Source of the DNA: Acinetobacter sp. Ac_5812
GTDB lineage: Bacteria > Pseudomonadota > Gammaproteobacteria > Pseudomonadales > Moraxellaceae
DNA length: 64,000 nt
Reading direction: 5' to 3'
Assembly: GCF_013072695.1 (NCBI RefSeq)
Contig: NZ_LXUK01000012.1
Span: forward strand, 62,546-126,545
Shown: positions 27,626-37,642 of the stretch, one piece after another
Numbering within the stretch: position 1 is the first letter of the stretch
Layout: every line of letters begins with the position of its first letter
The notes under the pieces: generated by a model
Databases searched by the model: none
Seen by the model: the letters and a program-made list of their open reading frames with translations, nothing else
What the model was told of the DNA's origin: nothing
Position numbers and translations under genes: made by a program

Positions 27626-28696
27626 CTAAGTGGCATAGTAAAAACATGTATTTAAATCAACAGAAACATAGACATTTTCTTGTTCTGAAAAATGTTGTAA
27701 GTAATCAACCTGAGCAATTAAGGTAACTGCTTCTGTATTAAGTTGTAAATGTAATTGCTGCATATGTCCCATAAAGGTGGTTGAAATGACTTTCGCTGCT
27801 AAAAAACCTTCAGATTGCCGGTGCTGAATGCGTAGTTGATGTGGTCGAAAGTAGCAGTGAATAGGTTGCTGAGATTGGCTTAAGTGTTGTGGGATTTTTA
27901 TGGAGCCAAATGCGGTCGTCAGTAGTTGATTATTTTGTTGAGTGGGTATTTTATTTAAATGTGAAAAATAACGGGCAGCGAATTGTGTTTCGGGTTGTAA
28001 ATAAAGTTGTTTGGGGCTGCCTATTTGAATGATTTTACCTTCGTGCATCAAAATAATTTGATCTGCAATTTGTAAGGCTTCTTCTGGATCATGGGTGACA
28101 ATAATGGTGGTTGTGGCGGTTTTTTTTAACAGGCTGATCGTGTTTTTACGGATTTGATCGCGTAGACGATGATCAAGATTTGAAAATGGCTCATCCATTA
28201 ATAAAACATGTGGTTTAGGTGCGAGCGCACGTGCCAATGCGACACGTTGCTGTTCTCCACCCGATAAGGTATATGGATAGCTCTGTGCATGCTGATGCAT
28301 AGAGACATGTGTTAAAGCCTGTTCAGCAATATCCTGTCGTTGTGATTTTGGGAATTTCTCTAAGCCAAACATGACATTTTCCAGCACACTCAGATGCGGG
28401 AACAGCGCATAGTCCTGAAAAACTAAGCCGATATTGCGCTGCTCGGCAGGAATGTGCTGCTGACTATTCCAAAGAATATGGTTTTCAAGTTGAATTGAGC
28501 CTGAACTCGGCGTTTCCAAGCCCGCAATGAGGCGTAACATGGTGGTTTTCCCACACCCTGAATGTCCGAGTAAGCAAATGATCTGACCGCTTGTGGCGGA
28601 CCAAGTTGCTTGATCAACTGCAAATCGTTTGCCGAATTTTTTGCTCAGTTGTTGGATGGTTAAAATATTGGCCTGAGGTGCACTAGAAGCGGTCAT
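27626..28696 (-). CDS. fbpC: Ferric iron ABC transporter ATP-binding protein (FbpC type)
   Basis: 356 residues from ATG 28694-28696; a TTG six bases earlier is the other candidate. The nucleotide-binding domain has Walker A GHSGCGKTT, a Q-loop in LVFQDYALFPHLSV, signature LSGGEQQRVALARALAP, Walker B VLLMDEP and switch His in IVTHDPEEA. The C-terminal 110 residues form a TOBE-like domain (CYFRPHQLRI). First gene of the operon. I searched the upstream 110 bases for a Fur box and found none convincing. Confidence 0.92.
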   Translation of the reverse strand: MTASSAPQANILTIQQLSKKFGKRFAVDQATWSATSGQIICLLGHSGCGKTTMLRLIAGLETPSSGSIQLENHILWNSQQHIPAEQRNIGLVFQDYALFPHLSVLENVMFGLEKFPKSQRQDIAEQALTHVSMHQHAQSYPYTLSGGEQQRVALARALAPKPHVLLMDEPFSNLDHRLRDQIRKNTISLLKKTATTTIIVTHDPEEALQIADQIILMHEGKIIQIGSPKQLYLQPETQFAARYFSHLNKIPTQQNNQLLTTAFGSIKIPQHLSQSQQPIHCYFRPHQLRIQHRQSEGFLAAKVISTTFMGHMQQLHLQLNTEAVTLIAQVDYLQHFSEQENVYVSVDLNTCFYYAT

Positions 28697-28811
28697 GGTC
28701 AATTCACAACATCATTAAAATTGTTAAATATTAATTTAATAATAGCTTAATAATTCTGCTTGTATAGTGTTTTTTCTAAGCGTTACCAAACTATCGATTT
28801 TCAACAATCGA

Positions 28812-29444
28812 CTATTGAACCGCAACAGTCGTATCACGCCCAACCATATAGGGATAGTCCGCCAAAGAAAGCATATCGAGATCTTCTTCACTATTACCAT
28901 AGGCATAAATTGCTTGGTAATCTGCTAAATTATATTGCTGTAAAATACGCAATTTCTTTTGTTCGCGGCTACAATCTTCTGAACGATAACGACCCGTTAA
29001 AAGTCCATTTTTGATTTCGGTTTGCGTGCAGATGAGCTCGATATTCAAAAACTCACAAATTGGTGCTAGGTAGATATCAACCGAAGCAGATACCAACACA
29101 ATATGGTCACCACGTTGTTGGTGTTGTTGAAGTTGTTGTAATAAATCCTGATCGAGTCGTTTAATCAGCTTCTGTGCATATTCTTGAGCAAGTTGCTCGA
29201 CCACATCTACAGAAATGTCTTTGAACATACTTTGGAATAAACGTGGTCGCATGGCATGCGCAGGGTAGAGGCGTAAATAGTAGGCTTGAATCCATGGCAG
29301 GATTTTCAAGCCTCTTTTGACAATATGACGTTTTGATAGTGCAAAGAAAATAAATCCTGTGAAACTGTCTCTTGGATAGAGTGTTCCATCAAAATCAAAT
29401 AAAGCAAGATTTAGAGTTTTATGCGTTTCGCTCTTTGCATGCAT
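28812..29444 (-). CDS. HAD-superfamily phosphatase, subfamily IB
   Basis: 210 residues of the phosphoserine-phosphatase-like HAD branch. Motif I is ALFDFDGTLYP with nucleophile Asp17 and acid/base Asp19; motif II is LVSAS; motif III Lys and motif IV YGNSEEDLDML follow. A helical cap sits between motifs I and II. The start lies 34 bases inside the end of the DUF1615 gene, in another frame, so the two are translationally coupled. The substrate is unknown; IB members include phosphoserine, lysophosphatidate and polyprenyl-phosphate hydrolases. Confidence 0.86.
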   Translation of the reverse strand: MHAKSETHKTLNLALFDFDGTLYPRDSFTGFIFFALSKRHIVKRGLKILPWIQAYYLRLYPAHAMRPRLFQSMFKDISVDVVEQLAQEYAQKLIKRLDQDLLQQLQQHQQRGDHIVLVSASVDIYLAPICEFLNIELICTQTEIKNGLLTGRYRSEDCSREQKKLRILQQYNLADYQAIYAYGNSEEDLDMLSLADYPYMVGRDTTVAVQ

Positions 29445-30619
29445 GTTTCATATCGTCCATTAACGCGACTGGCAAACCAATTGGTATTGTAATCACGACT
29501 CAGTTTAGGGCCCGAAATAACGACCTCAGGCATAATTGCATAAATAGGTTCTTTATTAGTTTTACTTTGATACAACTTTTGAACGGCTAAATAAGTTTGG
29601 GTATCTTCAAACTTCTTTTCTTTTTCTTTCTTTAAATCCGCGCGAATTTGACGTGGAGTAACTAAAATCTTATTGTTGGTAAATGCTGAGATCACTTCTT
29701 TTTCAGATTGGCTCAGTGCAGATTGTACATTCCCATCTTTATTATAAAGCAATAAATCTCCATCTAAATCAAGGTCTTTACCTTGTATGACTTCAAGCAT
29801 CTTTTGAAAAGCTGCATTACGGCTTGAATACATGCCTGAATTGTAATCGGCAAAACGGTAGATGGCTTTGTCATAATCAGCAGAATATTCCATCAAACGA
29901 TGGATACCATAATATAGGCCGCCGTATTGGGTATAGAGATCATTACGTAGTTCAGCAATATTTCCGCTTTGGCGTTTATGCTCTTTGGCATAATTAATAT
30001 GCACTTGCATAGAACCCAGTGTGGTAATCGGGTTCATTTTCTCGCCAATATCTTGTCCAACCAATTTCGCTGCACCTGTTAGGGCACTGACATGGTAATG
30101 CTTCGACATATAGTCAAAAATTTCACGATAAAGCAAATCGAGTTCACGCTCGGTTCTGACTTTACGCATTTGGCTCATGTAGTTATTTTCTGGCGAAGGT
30201 TGATTTTTGAGCACGTCTTCAAAGTAACCCGCTACCGTGCCGCCAATCGTTTCACCTAATTTCGCCTCAAACTTCTCTTTGAGGCGTGTATTGATTTCCT
30301 GAACTGCTTTCTCACCCAGGCCAGGTACAGCAGGGTCAGCGACAAAGTTAGACTCTTGATCAACCACAGCCACAATGCTGCATACATTTTGCTTGGTTTT
30401 AGGAATACTCAGTTGTTGCATGATCTCAAAGATATCTTGCGACCAAGACTGACGATCATTAACACGTGGTGGCAGTACTTTGGTAATTTGTTCTGCCTTC
30501 ATTTCGGGTTCTTTATTATTTGACCACCAAGCATTATCACCACAAGCCACTAAGCTTATGCTGATTGCCAAGAGGCTAAATGTTTTGAATAGAGGACGAG
30601 TCGAAAACGATTGGTTCAT
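29411..30619 (-). CDS. DUF1615 lipoprotein
   Basis: 402 residues from ATG 30617-30619. Lipoprotein signal (FKTFSLLAISISLVAC, Cys26). The body matches DUF1615: VVDQESNFVADPAVPGLG, YREIFDYMSKHYHVSALTG, NPITTLGSMQVHINYAKEH, LYYGIHRLMEY and FADYNSGMYSSRNAAFQKML. The recurring glutamate in DQESNF and the GSMQV motif recall lysozyme-like/transglycosylase folds, which would fit a peptidoglycan-acting outer-membrane lipoprotein, but that is inference. It overlaps the HAD gene by 34 bases. Confidence 0.86.
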   Translation of the reverse strand: MNQSFSTRPLFKTFSLLAISISLVACGDNAWWSNNKEPEMKAEQITKVLPPRVNDRQSWSQDIFEIMQQLSIPKTKQNVCSIVAVVDQESNFVADPAVPGLGEKAVQEINTRLKEKFEAKLGETIGGTVAGYFEDVLKNQPSPENNYMSQMRKVRTERELDLLYREIFDYMSKHYHVSALTGAAKLVGQDIGEKMNPITTLGSMQVHINYAKEHKRQSGNIAELRNDLYTQYGGLYYGIHRLMEYSADYDKAIYRFADYNSGMYSSRNAAFQKMLEVIQGKDLDLDGDLLLYNKDGNVQSALSQSEKEVISAFTNNKILVTPRQIRADLKKEKEKKFEDTQTYLAVQKLYQSKTNKEPIYAIMPEVVISGPKLSRDYNTNWFASRVNGRYETCMQRAKRIKL

Positions 30620-30701
30620 AATGAAGACAACACCGCACAAAAAGATGAGCCGAACGGGCGAATGAAGTATACTATGTTGATCAGAAATTGTAAGAAAATA
30701 T

Positions 30702-31724
30702 ATGTATATTGGTTCATATCAACTGTCAAATAATTTGATTGTTGCTCCGATGGCTGGCGTTACAGACCGTCCTTTTAGAACGCTGTGCAAATACTTTGGT
30801 GCGGGACATGCGGTCAGTGAAATGATGACCGCAGACAAGACACTACGTATGAGTAAAAAGAGTCTTTATCGGGCTAATTTTGATGGTGAGCTTGCGCCAA
30901 TCTCTGCACAAATCGCAGGTTCTGATCCTGAGCAACTGGCAGAAGCAGCACGTTATCAGGTGGCGAATGGTGCACAGATCGTTGATATCAATATGGGGTG
31001 TCCTGCGAAAAAGGTCTGTAACAAACTTGCAGGTTCGGCTTTATTGCAAGATGAAGATCTTGTTGCGCGTATTCTTGATGCCGTAGTTTCCGCAGTGGAT
31101 GTACCAGTCACTTTAAAAACCCGATTAGGTTTTTTAAATGGGCATGAAAATATTTTACGTGTGGCCAAACGTGCCGAAGAATCTGGAATTGCAGCCTTAG
31201 CCTTGCATGGTCGTACCCGTGAAGACATGTATTTAAATACAGCACGCTATGAATTGATTAAGCAGGTCAAAGAATTGATTGATATCCCATTGATTGCCAA
31301 TGGTGATATTGATAGTCCTGAAAAAGCCAAATATGTGCTGGATTATACGGGTGCAGATGCCATTATGATTGGGCGCGCAGCCCAAGGCCGACCTTGGATC
31401 TTCCGAGAAATTGCGCATTACTTAAAAACTGGGGAGCATCTTGCTGCGCCTGATATAGCTGAAGTTAAAGCAGTATTATTGGGGCATCTGGCTGAGCTAT
31501 ATGATTTCTATGGTGAATACTCAGGCTGTCGTATTGCTCGTAAGCATATTGCTTGGTATACCAAAGGCTTACGTTCAAGTAATGAGTTTCGTCAGAATAT
31601 GTATAAAGTTGAAAATACTGCTGATCAAGCTAAAGTGGTGGAATCATATTTCAATGAATTACTTGATCAAGGTTTACGTATGAGTGATGTACAAGTTGAA
31701 CAAGTGAATTTATTGGATATTTAA
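30702..31724 (+). CDS. dusB: tRNA-dihydrouridine synthase B
   Basis: 340-residue flavoenzyme that reduces uridine to dihydrouridine in tRNA D-loops. FMN-barrel motifs: NLIVAPMAGVTDRPFR, EMMTADKTL, GCPAKKVCNKLAGSALLQ with the catalytic Cys near residue 101, TLKTRLGF, ALHGRTREDMY, ANGDIDSPEKA and MIGRAAQGRPWIF. Length and motifs fit DusB. In enterics it precedes fis; here no fis follows within the window. Single gene ending at a terminator shared with oxyR. Confidence 0.95.
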   Translation: MYIGSYQLSNNLIVAPMAGVTDRPFRTLCKYFGAGHAVSEMMTADKTLRMSKKSLYRANFDGELAPISAQIAGSDPEQLAEAARYQVANGAQIVDINMGCPAKKVCNKLAGSALLQDEDLVARILDAVVSAVDVPVTLKTRLGFLNGHENILRVAKRAEESGIAALALHGRTREDMYLNTARYELIKQVKELIDIPLIANGDIDSPEKAKYVLDYTGADAIMIGRAAQGRPWIFREIAHYLKTGEHLAAPDIAEVKAVLLGHLAELYDFYGEYSGCRIARKHIAWYTKGLRSSNEFRQNMYKVENTADQAKVVESYFNELLDQGLRMSDVQVEQVNLLDI

Positions 31725-31744
31725 TAATTATTCTAATTGCATTG

Positions 31745-31783
31745 AAAAAGCCTGTAACTCAAATCGAATTACAGGCTTTTTTT
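31745..31783. terminator. Bidirectional terminator between dusB and oxyR
   Basis: AAAAAGCCTGTAA / TTACAGGCTTTTTTT stem with an 11-nt loop between convergent genes. Confidence 0.88.
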
Positions 31784-31784
31784 A

Positions 31785-32690
31785 TTACGATAAATGAGCC
31801 GTGATTTTTTGCAGAATTTGCAAGATCACATCAAACTCACTTTGTAGTGGTGTACTTTTACGGGTCACTAAAGCCAATGTGCGGCTTGGTGCAGCTTCAA
31901 TCGCTTTTACATCAATCTCTTCGTTGAAATGAATCATGCTATTTTTAAGCGCGATCTCAGGTAAAAGGGTAAAGCCTAAATCAGACGATACCATTTCAAC
32001 CAACGTTGGTAATGAACTTGCTTTTAAGCGATGATCATTTTTGCGCTCACCAACAGGGCAGGCACTTAAAGCATGGTCACGTAAGCAATGTCCTTCCTCA
32101 AGCAGCATTAAACGAGATAGATCCAAATCATCTAGAGAATTTGCATTGGCTGCATTGGTATCTTTCTTGTTATACACAAGGAATAAGTGTTCTTTGGCAA
32201 TTTCAGCAACTTTTAGACTGCGCGTATCAAACGGAAGCGCAAGTACAATCATGTCTAAATTACCATGTTCCAACTTCTCTACAATCTTCTCACTCTGTGC
32301 TTCATGTAAGTGCAGTTGGATCTTTGGTAATTGCTGATGAACTTCATCTAAAAGTTGAGTCAGAATAAAAGGTGCAATGGTTGGAATAATACCGAGATGT
32401 AAATCACCTGTTAATGGTTCACTCATCTCTCGGCTTAAACGCATCAGGTCTTGGGCATCGGCAAGCAACACTCGCGCTCGTGCCACTACTTGCTCACCTA
32501 ATGGGGTTAAACGGACGTTTTGACGATCACGCTCAACTAAGACGCCACCTAATAAACGCTCCAATTCCATGATGCCACCAGACAGTGTTGACTGGGTAAC
32601 AAAGGAACGACGCGCTGCTTCAGTAAAATGTAAAGTTTCTGACAACGTAACTAAATATGATAGCTGTCTTAATGAGGGTAATGCAGCCAT
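31785..32690 (-). CDS. oxyR: Peroxide-sensing LysR regulator OxyR
   Basis: 301 residues. The N-terminal LysR helix-turn-helix (LHFTEAARRSFVTQSTLSGGIMELE) precedes a regulatory domain with the OxyR redox pair Cys202 and Cys211 in EEGHCLRDHALSACP, spaced as C199/C208 of E. coli. It activates catalase and alkyl hydroperoxide reductase on disulfide formation. Its start is six bases from the stop of the esterase gene upstream, so it is the distal gene of rubA-rubB-estB-oxyR, the arrangement reported for Acinetobacter ADP1. Confidence 0.95.
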   Translation of the reverse strand: MAALPSLRQLSYLVTLSETLHFTEAARRSFVTQSTLSGGIMELERLLGGVLVERDRQNVRLTPLGEQVVARARVLLADAQDLMRLSREMSEPLTGDLHLGIIPTIAPFILTQLLDEVHQQLPKIQLHLHEAQSEKIVEKLEHGNLDMIVLALPFDTRSLKVAEIAKEHLFLVYNKKDTNAANANSLDDLDLSRLMLLEEGHCLRDHALSACPVGERKNDHRLKASSLPTLVEMVSSDLGFTLLPEIALKNSMIHFNEEIDVKAIEAAPSRTLALVTRKSTPLQSEFDVILQILQKITAHLS

Positions 32691-32696
32691 AGAGTC

Positions 32697-33641
32697 CTAG
32701 TGTGATGATCTAAAGTGGTGAGTAAACAAACCACTAAGTTGCGGAATGAAATGTGCAGGAATATCATGCCCCATTCCTTGAATTAATTCAAACTTAGCAC
32801 CAGAAATTGCTTTTGCAACAGCTTTCCCGTGACTTGGTGGTAACAGGCGATCTTTTGATCCGTGTACAACCAAAGTCGGCTGAGTAATTGTTTTGTTCAA
32901 TGGTAACAAAGAACCTGTACATAATATTGCTAAAAATTGTTGAAGTACACCCGCTGGATAAAAACTACGTCGATATAATTTGCGAATGGTTTGAATTGAT
33001 TCGACTGGATTGACATAACCAGGTGAACCGATAATACGGAAAACATTTAAACTATGATTAATAATTGTTTCTTCATCATGCCCTTCAGGTTTACCCAATA
33101 AGCTAAAAAGCTGCTTTGGAAAAGGGGGAGGTAAAAATGGTTGATTATTACTGGTAAAGAGTAAACCTATTTTTTCGACTTTTTCTGGATATTTCGCAGC
33201 AACAATCTGTGAAATCATTCCGCCCATTGAGGCACCAATAATATAGGCTTTCTCAATGCCTAGCTGATCAATCAGCATCGCCACATCATCGGCCATATCA
33301 TATAAAGTATAAGGCGCACCTTCATTGCGAAGCCCAAACATGAAACGACTCATCAGTTTCATGGTATTGAGCCGTTTGCCTTTATTACGAATTTTAGAAG
33401 ATAAACCGATATCTCGATTATCAAAGCGAACTACACGGAAACCTTGGTCGATTAATGCCTTACAGAAGAAATCAGGCCAAAACAGCATTTGTGCACCTAA
33501 ACCCATGATCAATAAGATCGTTGGATGCTCAGGATTCCCGCCCATTTCAACATGGAGTTCAATGCCATTGCCCAAAGTTACTTTGGTTTCCTGCATAAAA
33601 GACGCATATGGTGACACGTTAAATTGGAGGGCACTGTTCAT
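32697..33641 (-). CDS. estB: Alpha/beta-hydrolase esterase EstB
   Basis: 314 residues. HG-type oxyanion region LLIMGLGAQ, RFDNRDIGLSS, nucleophile elbow IIGASMGGMIS, acid Asp in VVHGSKDRLLPP and His in GMGHDIP. No signal peptide, so cytoplasmic. The place between rubB and oxyR identifies it with the estB gene reported for ADP1; the physiological ester is not known. Spacing to rubB is 84 bases and to oxyR six bases. Confidence 0.87.
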   Translation of the reverse strand: MNSALQFNVSPYASFMQETKVTLGNGIELHVEMGGNPEHPTILLIMGLGAQMLFWPDFFCKALIDQGFRVVRFDNRDIGLSSKIRNKGKRLNTMKLMSRFMFGLRNEGAPYTLYDMADDVAMLIDQLGIEKAYIIGASMGGMISQIVAAKYPEKVEKIGLLFTSNNQPFLPPPFPKQLFSLLGKPEGHDEETIINHSLNVFRIIGSPGYVNPVESIQTIRKLYRRSFYPAGVLQQFLAILCTGSLLPLNKTITQPTLVVHGSKDRLLPPSHGKAVAKAISGAKFELIQGMGHDIPAHFIPQLSGLFTHHFRSSH

Positions 33642-33725
33642 GATCTTCGTTCCAAATTGAATTCTTCTTATTGCTTAGAGAGTTTGGAGGAAATTCTTTT
33701 CTCAACAAACTCTCGTATTTAAACC

Positions 33726-34907
33726 TTAAACTTGCGCTGGAATCAAGTCTGGAACCAGCTTGGTGAGCGTTAAACGTTGTTTGCCTGCAGTTGCGCCTAA
33801 CAGTACAAAACCTCTCAAGGTTCCTTCACCATCAGCTGCTTTGGCAAGCATACCGTCATCAAACTCTTCAGTTTCCCAGTTCACATCCACATTAAGCGGT
33901 GCAGGTAAAACCGTCAATGGCGCAGCAGGTGTTTTTACTGCAACTGGCATAGCAGGGTAGTGTACCGCTGTGCTTTGACCACTGAGCGTTTTTGCTAAAG
34001 CACGTGCTTGCTGCATAATTGGCATCACATATGGCAATAAAGTGCCATTCACTTCTGCACAGTCACCGACAGCGTAGATATCAGCTTGATTGGTTTCTAA
34101 AAGCGTGTTGGTAATAATGCCGCGACTGGTTTGAATGTCTGCTGCTTTTGCTAACGAGATATTTGGTTGTAAGCCAATTGCAGAAAGAACAATATCAGCG
34201 ACCAGTGTTTTACCATTGGCTAAAGTGACTTCGTAGTCTTCACCATTGTTAATTTTGGTGACTTTTTCCACCGTGGTAGAGAGTGCAAATTTAATGCCTG
34301 CTTGTTCTAAATTGGTCTTAAAGGCTTCAGCGACATGGTTTGGCAATAAACGACCCAGTGGCTGAGGAGCTAAGTCAATTACAGTAACATCATATTGGCT
34401 ATGCAATAAGTCATTGGCAAATTCACAGCCAATCAGACCTGCACCAAGAATAACCACGCGTTTGTCTTTACGGTTTGCAAGGTTTTCACGGAAGATACGA
34501 TAGTCGACCAATGAGTTCACGACATGAATGTCATCACTGCCATCACCAGCAATCGCTAAGCGGATAGGGTTTGCACCGACAGCCAATACTAACTTTGAAT
34601 AAGGTTGGGTAATGGTTTGCCCATTTTTTTCTAATGTAAGTTCATGGTTTTCGGCATTGATTGCTTTCACCCATGTGTCTGCATCAATGCGCATATTCAA
34701 TTGGGTTGCCATCTTTGTCGCATCACCTAAAGCGATTTGTTCTGGTGCTTTATTCCCTGCAAAGGCATTAGATAATGTTGGTTTTGCATAATTTACCGCA
34801 TCATCTGCACAGATCATAACCAGTTCTTGTTCAGGACTTAGTTTACGAAACTCTCGTGCTACGGTGTAACCTGCCATGCCCGATCCGATGATAACGATAG
34901 GATGCAT
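33726..34907 (-). CDS. rubB: Rubredoxin-NAD(+) reductase RubB
   Basis: 393 residues from ATG 34905-34907 with GGAG nine bases upstream, the length known for Acinetobacter RubB; an in-frame upstream extension to 34940 is rejected. FAD motif PIVIIGSGMAGYTVAREF, NADH motif VVILGAGLIGCEFAND, LSAIGLQPN and IYAVGDCAEV. It passes electrons from NADH to rubredoxin (RubA), which feeds the membrane alkane hydroxylase AlkM. AlkM is not in the window, in line with the unlinked arrangement in Acinetobacter. Confidence 0.95.
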   Translation of the reverse strand: MHPIVIIGSGMAGYTVAREFRKLSPEQELVMICADDAVNYAKPTLSNAFAGNKAPEQIALGDATKMATQLNMRIDADTWVKAINAENHELTLEKNGQTITQPYSKLVLAVGANPIRLAIAGDGSDDIHVVNSLVDYRIFRENLANRKDKRVVILGAGLIGCEFANDLLHSQYDVTVIDLAPQPLGRLLPNHVAEAFKTNLEQAGIKFALSTTVEKVTKINNGEDYEVTLANGKTLVADIVLSAIGLQPNISLAKAADIQTSRGIITNTLLETNQADIYAVGDCAEVNGTLLPYVMPIMQQARALAKTLSGQSTAVHYPAMPVAVKTPAAPLTVLPAPLNVDVNWETEEFDDGMLAKAADGEGTLRGFVLLGATAGKQRLTLTKLVPDLIPAQV

Positions 34908-34991
34908 TCTATTCTCCAATATTTTCTTATTTAAAAACAAACGATAGCAAAAAAAAAGACCATGATCATTGTCACGGCCTTCTCGATCTAT

Positions 34992-35156
34992 TTAGATTTC
35001 AATCATTTCAAAATCAGCTTTTGAAACGCCGCAATCTGGGCAAGTCCAATCATCTGGGATATCTTCCCATTTGGTCCCTGCTGCAATGCCGTCTTGTGGC
35101 CAACCTTCTGCTTCGTCGTAAATCCAACCACAAACGATACATTGATATTTTTTCAT
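34992..35156 (-). CDS. rubA: Rubredoxin RubA
   Basis: 54 residues from ATG 35154-35156 with GGAGAG upstream. Two iron-binding knuckles, [12 protein letters not shown] (Cys6, Cys9) and [10 protein letters not shown] (Cys39, Cys42), define a classical one-iron rubredoxin. It carries electrons from RubB to alkane 1-monooxygenase. First gene of rubA-rubB-estB-oxyR, 84 bases before rubB. Confidence 0.96.
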   Translation of the reverse strand: MKKYQCIVCGWIYDEAEGWPQDGIAAGTKWEDIPDDWTCPDCGVSKADFEMIEI

Positions 35157-35504
35157 GTGACTCTCCAAACTGATAGGTATGTTCAAGTTGCCTTTCAGTA
35201 AAACTATTCCGTAATGTCGCTATGATCGCTGCAATAGGAACTAACTTATGCTAATCGGGAGTTAGATTTTTACGCAGAACGACATTTAAGTAAAGTAAAT
35301 GCAAGAGTTTAATCATTTATTCAAAAAGTGATATGGCAATTCTATCTGAAAGTCTTGTTATTTGAGCAATTACTCTAATTTTTTGTAAAAATATAACGCT
35401 TATATAATTAAAAAAAGCCGAAATGTATAAATATAGTGTGTATAAAAAACAAACATTCAGAATCAAGATATGATGATGAAAACAATGATCAAGGAGAATA
35501 AAGC
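35157..35504. other. Divergent intergenic region between rubA and the AHSA1 gene
   Basis: About 348 bases with no credible gene. It must hold the rubA promoter (minus) and the promoter of the plus-strand gene. An imperfect hairpin CTAACT/AGTTAG followed by TTTTT lies near 35246-35272. The right part is very AT-rich. No clear operator was found. Confidence 0.45.
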
Positions 35505-35942
35505 ATGGAAACCTTATCTTATAATATAAAAATTTATGCGACCCCTGAGAAAGTTTGGGAAGTCCTGTGGACCCCAGAAAGTTATCAGGCATGGACAAAA
35601 TTCTTTGCATGCGATTCAACCATGACCACGGATTGGAAAGTGGGCGGTAAAACCTATTTCGGAGATGGCAAAGGCAATGGCATGATCTCCACCATCGAAA
35701 GCATAGATGAACCTAAAGAGATTGTTTTTAAGCATCTTGGGATGATTGAGAACGGCAAGGAGGATCTAGAAAGTGAAGCTGTGAAGTCTTGGGCTGGTGC
35801 TTTAGAAAAATATATGCTGTTTGATTTTAATGGTGAAACGCAATTGCATGTAGAGGTCGATATTCAACCAGAACATGCAGAATTTATGAATAAAGGCTTT
35901 GATCAGGGACTTGCCATGGTCAAGCATTTAGCTGAGAAATAA
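35505..35942 (+). CDS. SRPBCC/AHSA1-family protein
   Basis: 145 residues of the START-like helix-grip fold. The pattern IYATPEKVWEVLWTPESYQAWT at the N-terminus, GMISTIESIDEPKEIVFKHLG in the middle and a long C-terminal helix (KGFDQGLAMVKHLAEK) is that of the Aha1-C/SRPBCC superfamily. A strong AAGGAG is eight bases before the ATG. Such proteins bind hydrophobic ligands; none can be named here. Confidence 0.84.
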   Translation: METLSYNIKIYATPEKVWEVLWTPESYQAWTKFFACDSTMTTDWKVGGKTYFGDGKGNGMISTIESIDEPKEIVFKHLGMIENGKEDLESEAVKSWAGALEKYMLFDFNGETQLHVEVDIQPEHAEFMNKGFDQGLAMVKHLAEK

Positions 35943-36101
35943 GCGACAGCTGATCGATTTTTTAGCGGAAAATTGCTGCGTTATCTCGATTCAAAAATGG
36001 ATAAATCTTGATTTTTTTGAATTGTCTGGTTGAAACAATACGAAAATGAGTTGTGATCTGCTATTCTATGTCACTTCATTTTTTACTTAATCGAGGCAGA
36101 G

Positions 36102-37628
36102 ATGACGCAACAAAACGCTCAATCGACTTCTGAACAAACACTTTCCGAAAACGATTTAATCGCACAGCGTCATGCCAAATTAAAGCAAATCCAAGAGACT
36201 GCAAAACAAACGGGTAAGAGCCCGTGGCCTAACACGTTTAAACGTGAGCACTATGCAGCTGATTTGCAAGAACAGTTTAAAGATCAAGACAAGGCGCAAA
36301 TTGAAGACGCTGAAAAAGTGTATGTAAAAGTTGCGGGTCGTGTGATGCTCAACCGTGGATCATTTATGGTGATCCAAGATATGACAGGTCGTATCCAACT
36401 TTATGTAGACCGTAAAGGTTTGCCAGCTGACATTTTAGAAACCATTAAAAGTTTAGACCTTGGCGATATTATCGCTGCTGAAGGTTATATTGGTCGTTCG
36501 GGTAAAGGTGACTTATATGTGCACCTCGAAGGTTTTGAATTACTGACCAAATCACTGCGTCCGCTGCCAGATAAATTCCATGGTTTAACTGATACTGAAG
36601 CGAAATATCGTAAACGTTATTTAGATTTGATCGTAAATGAAGAAACACGTAAAACCTTTGAAATTCGTGCCCAAGTGGTTGCTGGAATTCGCGCATTCTT
36701 GACCAATGAACGTTTCATGGAAGTTGAAACGCCAATGATGCATGTGATTCCTGGTGGTGCATCTGCGAAGCCATTCGTAACGCATCATAATGCTTTGGAC
36801 ATGGAACTGTATTTACGTGTTGCACCGGAACTCTATTTAAAACGCCTTGTGGTGGGTGGTTTTGAGCGTGTGTTTGAAATTAACCGTAACTTCCGTAACG
36901 AAGGGGTTTCAACACGTCACAACCCTGAATTCACCATGATTGAGTTCTATCAAGCCTATGCTGATTATAAAGACTTGATGGTATTGACTGAAAACATGCT
37001 TGAAAAATTGGCCGTCGATATCTTGGGTTCTACTGATGTGCCTTATGGTGAAGAAGTCTATAGCTTCAAAGGTCCATTCAAAAAGATCTCAATGTTTGAT
37101 GCAATTCTTGAGAATAATCCAGACTTCACACCTGAAAATGTGAATGACCGTGAATTCTTGGCGAAATTTACCAAAGACGTTTTAAAAGAGCAGGTGAAAC
37201 CTGGTTTTGGTTTAGGTAAATTACAAACCATCGTATTTGAAGAAACCGTAGAAACTAAACTGCGTCAGCCGACGTTCATTACTGAGTATCCTGCTGAAAC
37301 TTCACCACTGGCACGTCGTAATGATGATAATCCGCACATTACCGATCGTTTCGAGTTCTTTATCGGTGGTCGTGAGTTGGCAAATGGTTTCTCTGAGTTA
37401 AATGACCCGATTGATCAGGCTGAGCGCTTCCAAGCACAGGTTGCAGAAAAAGATGCAGGTGATGATGAAGCAATGCATTACGATGCAGACTTTATCGAAG
37501 CATTGGAATACGGTTTGCCACCGACAGCCGGTCAGGGCATCGGTATTGATCGTTTGGTGATGTTGTTTGCCAATGCTGCGAGTATTCGTGACGTTTTATT
37601 ATTCCCACATATGCGCCGTAAAGATTAA
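36102..37628 (+). CDS. lysS: Lysyl-tRNA synthetase, class II
   Basis: 508 residues. The N-terminal OB-fold anticodon-binding domain ([21 protein letters not shown]) precedes the class II core: motif 1 [15 protein letters not shown], motif 2 [22 protein letters not shown] and motif 3 [12 protein letters not shown]. It charges tRNA-Lys in the cytoplasm. Length is close to E. coli LysS (505). It has its own terminator. No T-box or other leader was seen. Confidence 0.97.
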   Translation: MTQQNAQSTSEQTLSENDLIAQRHAKLKQIQETAKQTGKSPWPNTFKREHYAADLQEQFKDQDKAQIEDAEKVYVKVAGRVMLNRGSFMVIQDMTGRIQLYVDRKGLPADILETIKSLDLGDIIAAEGYIGRSGKGDLYVHLEGFELLTKSLRPLPDKFHGLTDTEAKYRKRYLDLIVNEETRKTFEIRAQVVAGIRAFLTNERFMEVETPMMHVIPGGASAKPFVTHHNALDMELYLRVAPELYLKRLVVGGFERVFEINRNFRNEGVSTRHNPEFTMIEFYQAYADYKDLMVLTENMLEKLAVDILGSTDVPYGEEVYSFKGPFKKISMFDAILENNPDFTPENVNDREFLAKFTKDVLKEQVKPGFGLGKLQTIVFEETVETKLRQPTFITEYPAETSPLARRNDDNPHITDRFEFFIGGRELANGFSELNDPIDQAERFQAQVAEKDAGDDEAMHYDADFIEALEYGLPPTAGQGIGIDRLVMLFANAASIRDVLLFPHMRRKD

Positions 37629-37642
37629 TTTACCGTTCATTC

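Noticed and set aside
28703..28811. Possible Fur box upstream of the ferric iron transporter
   Set aside because: AT-rich sequence but no stretch matching the 19-bp consensus convincingly.
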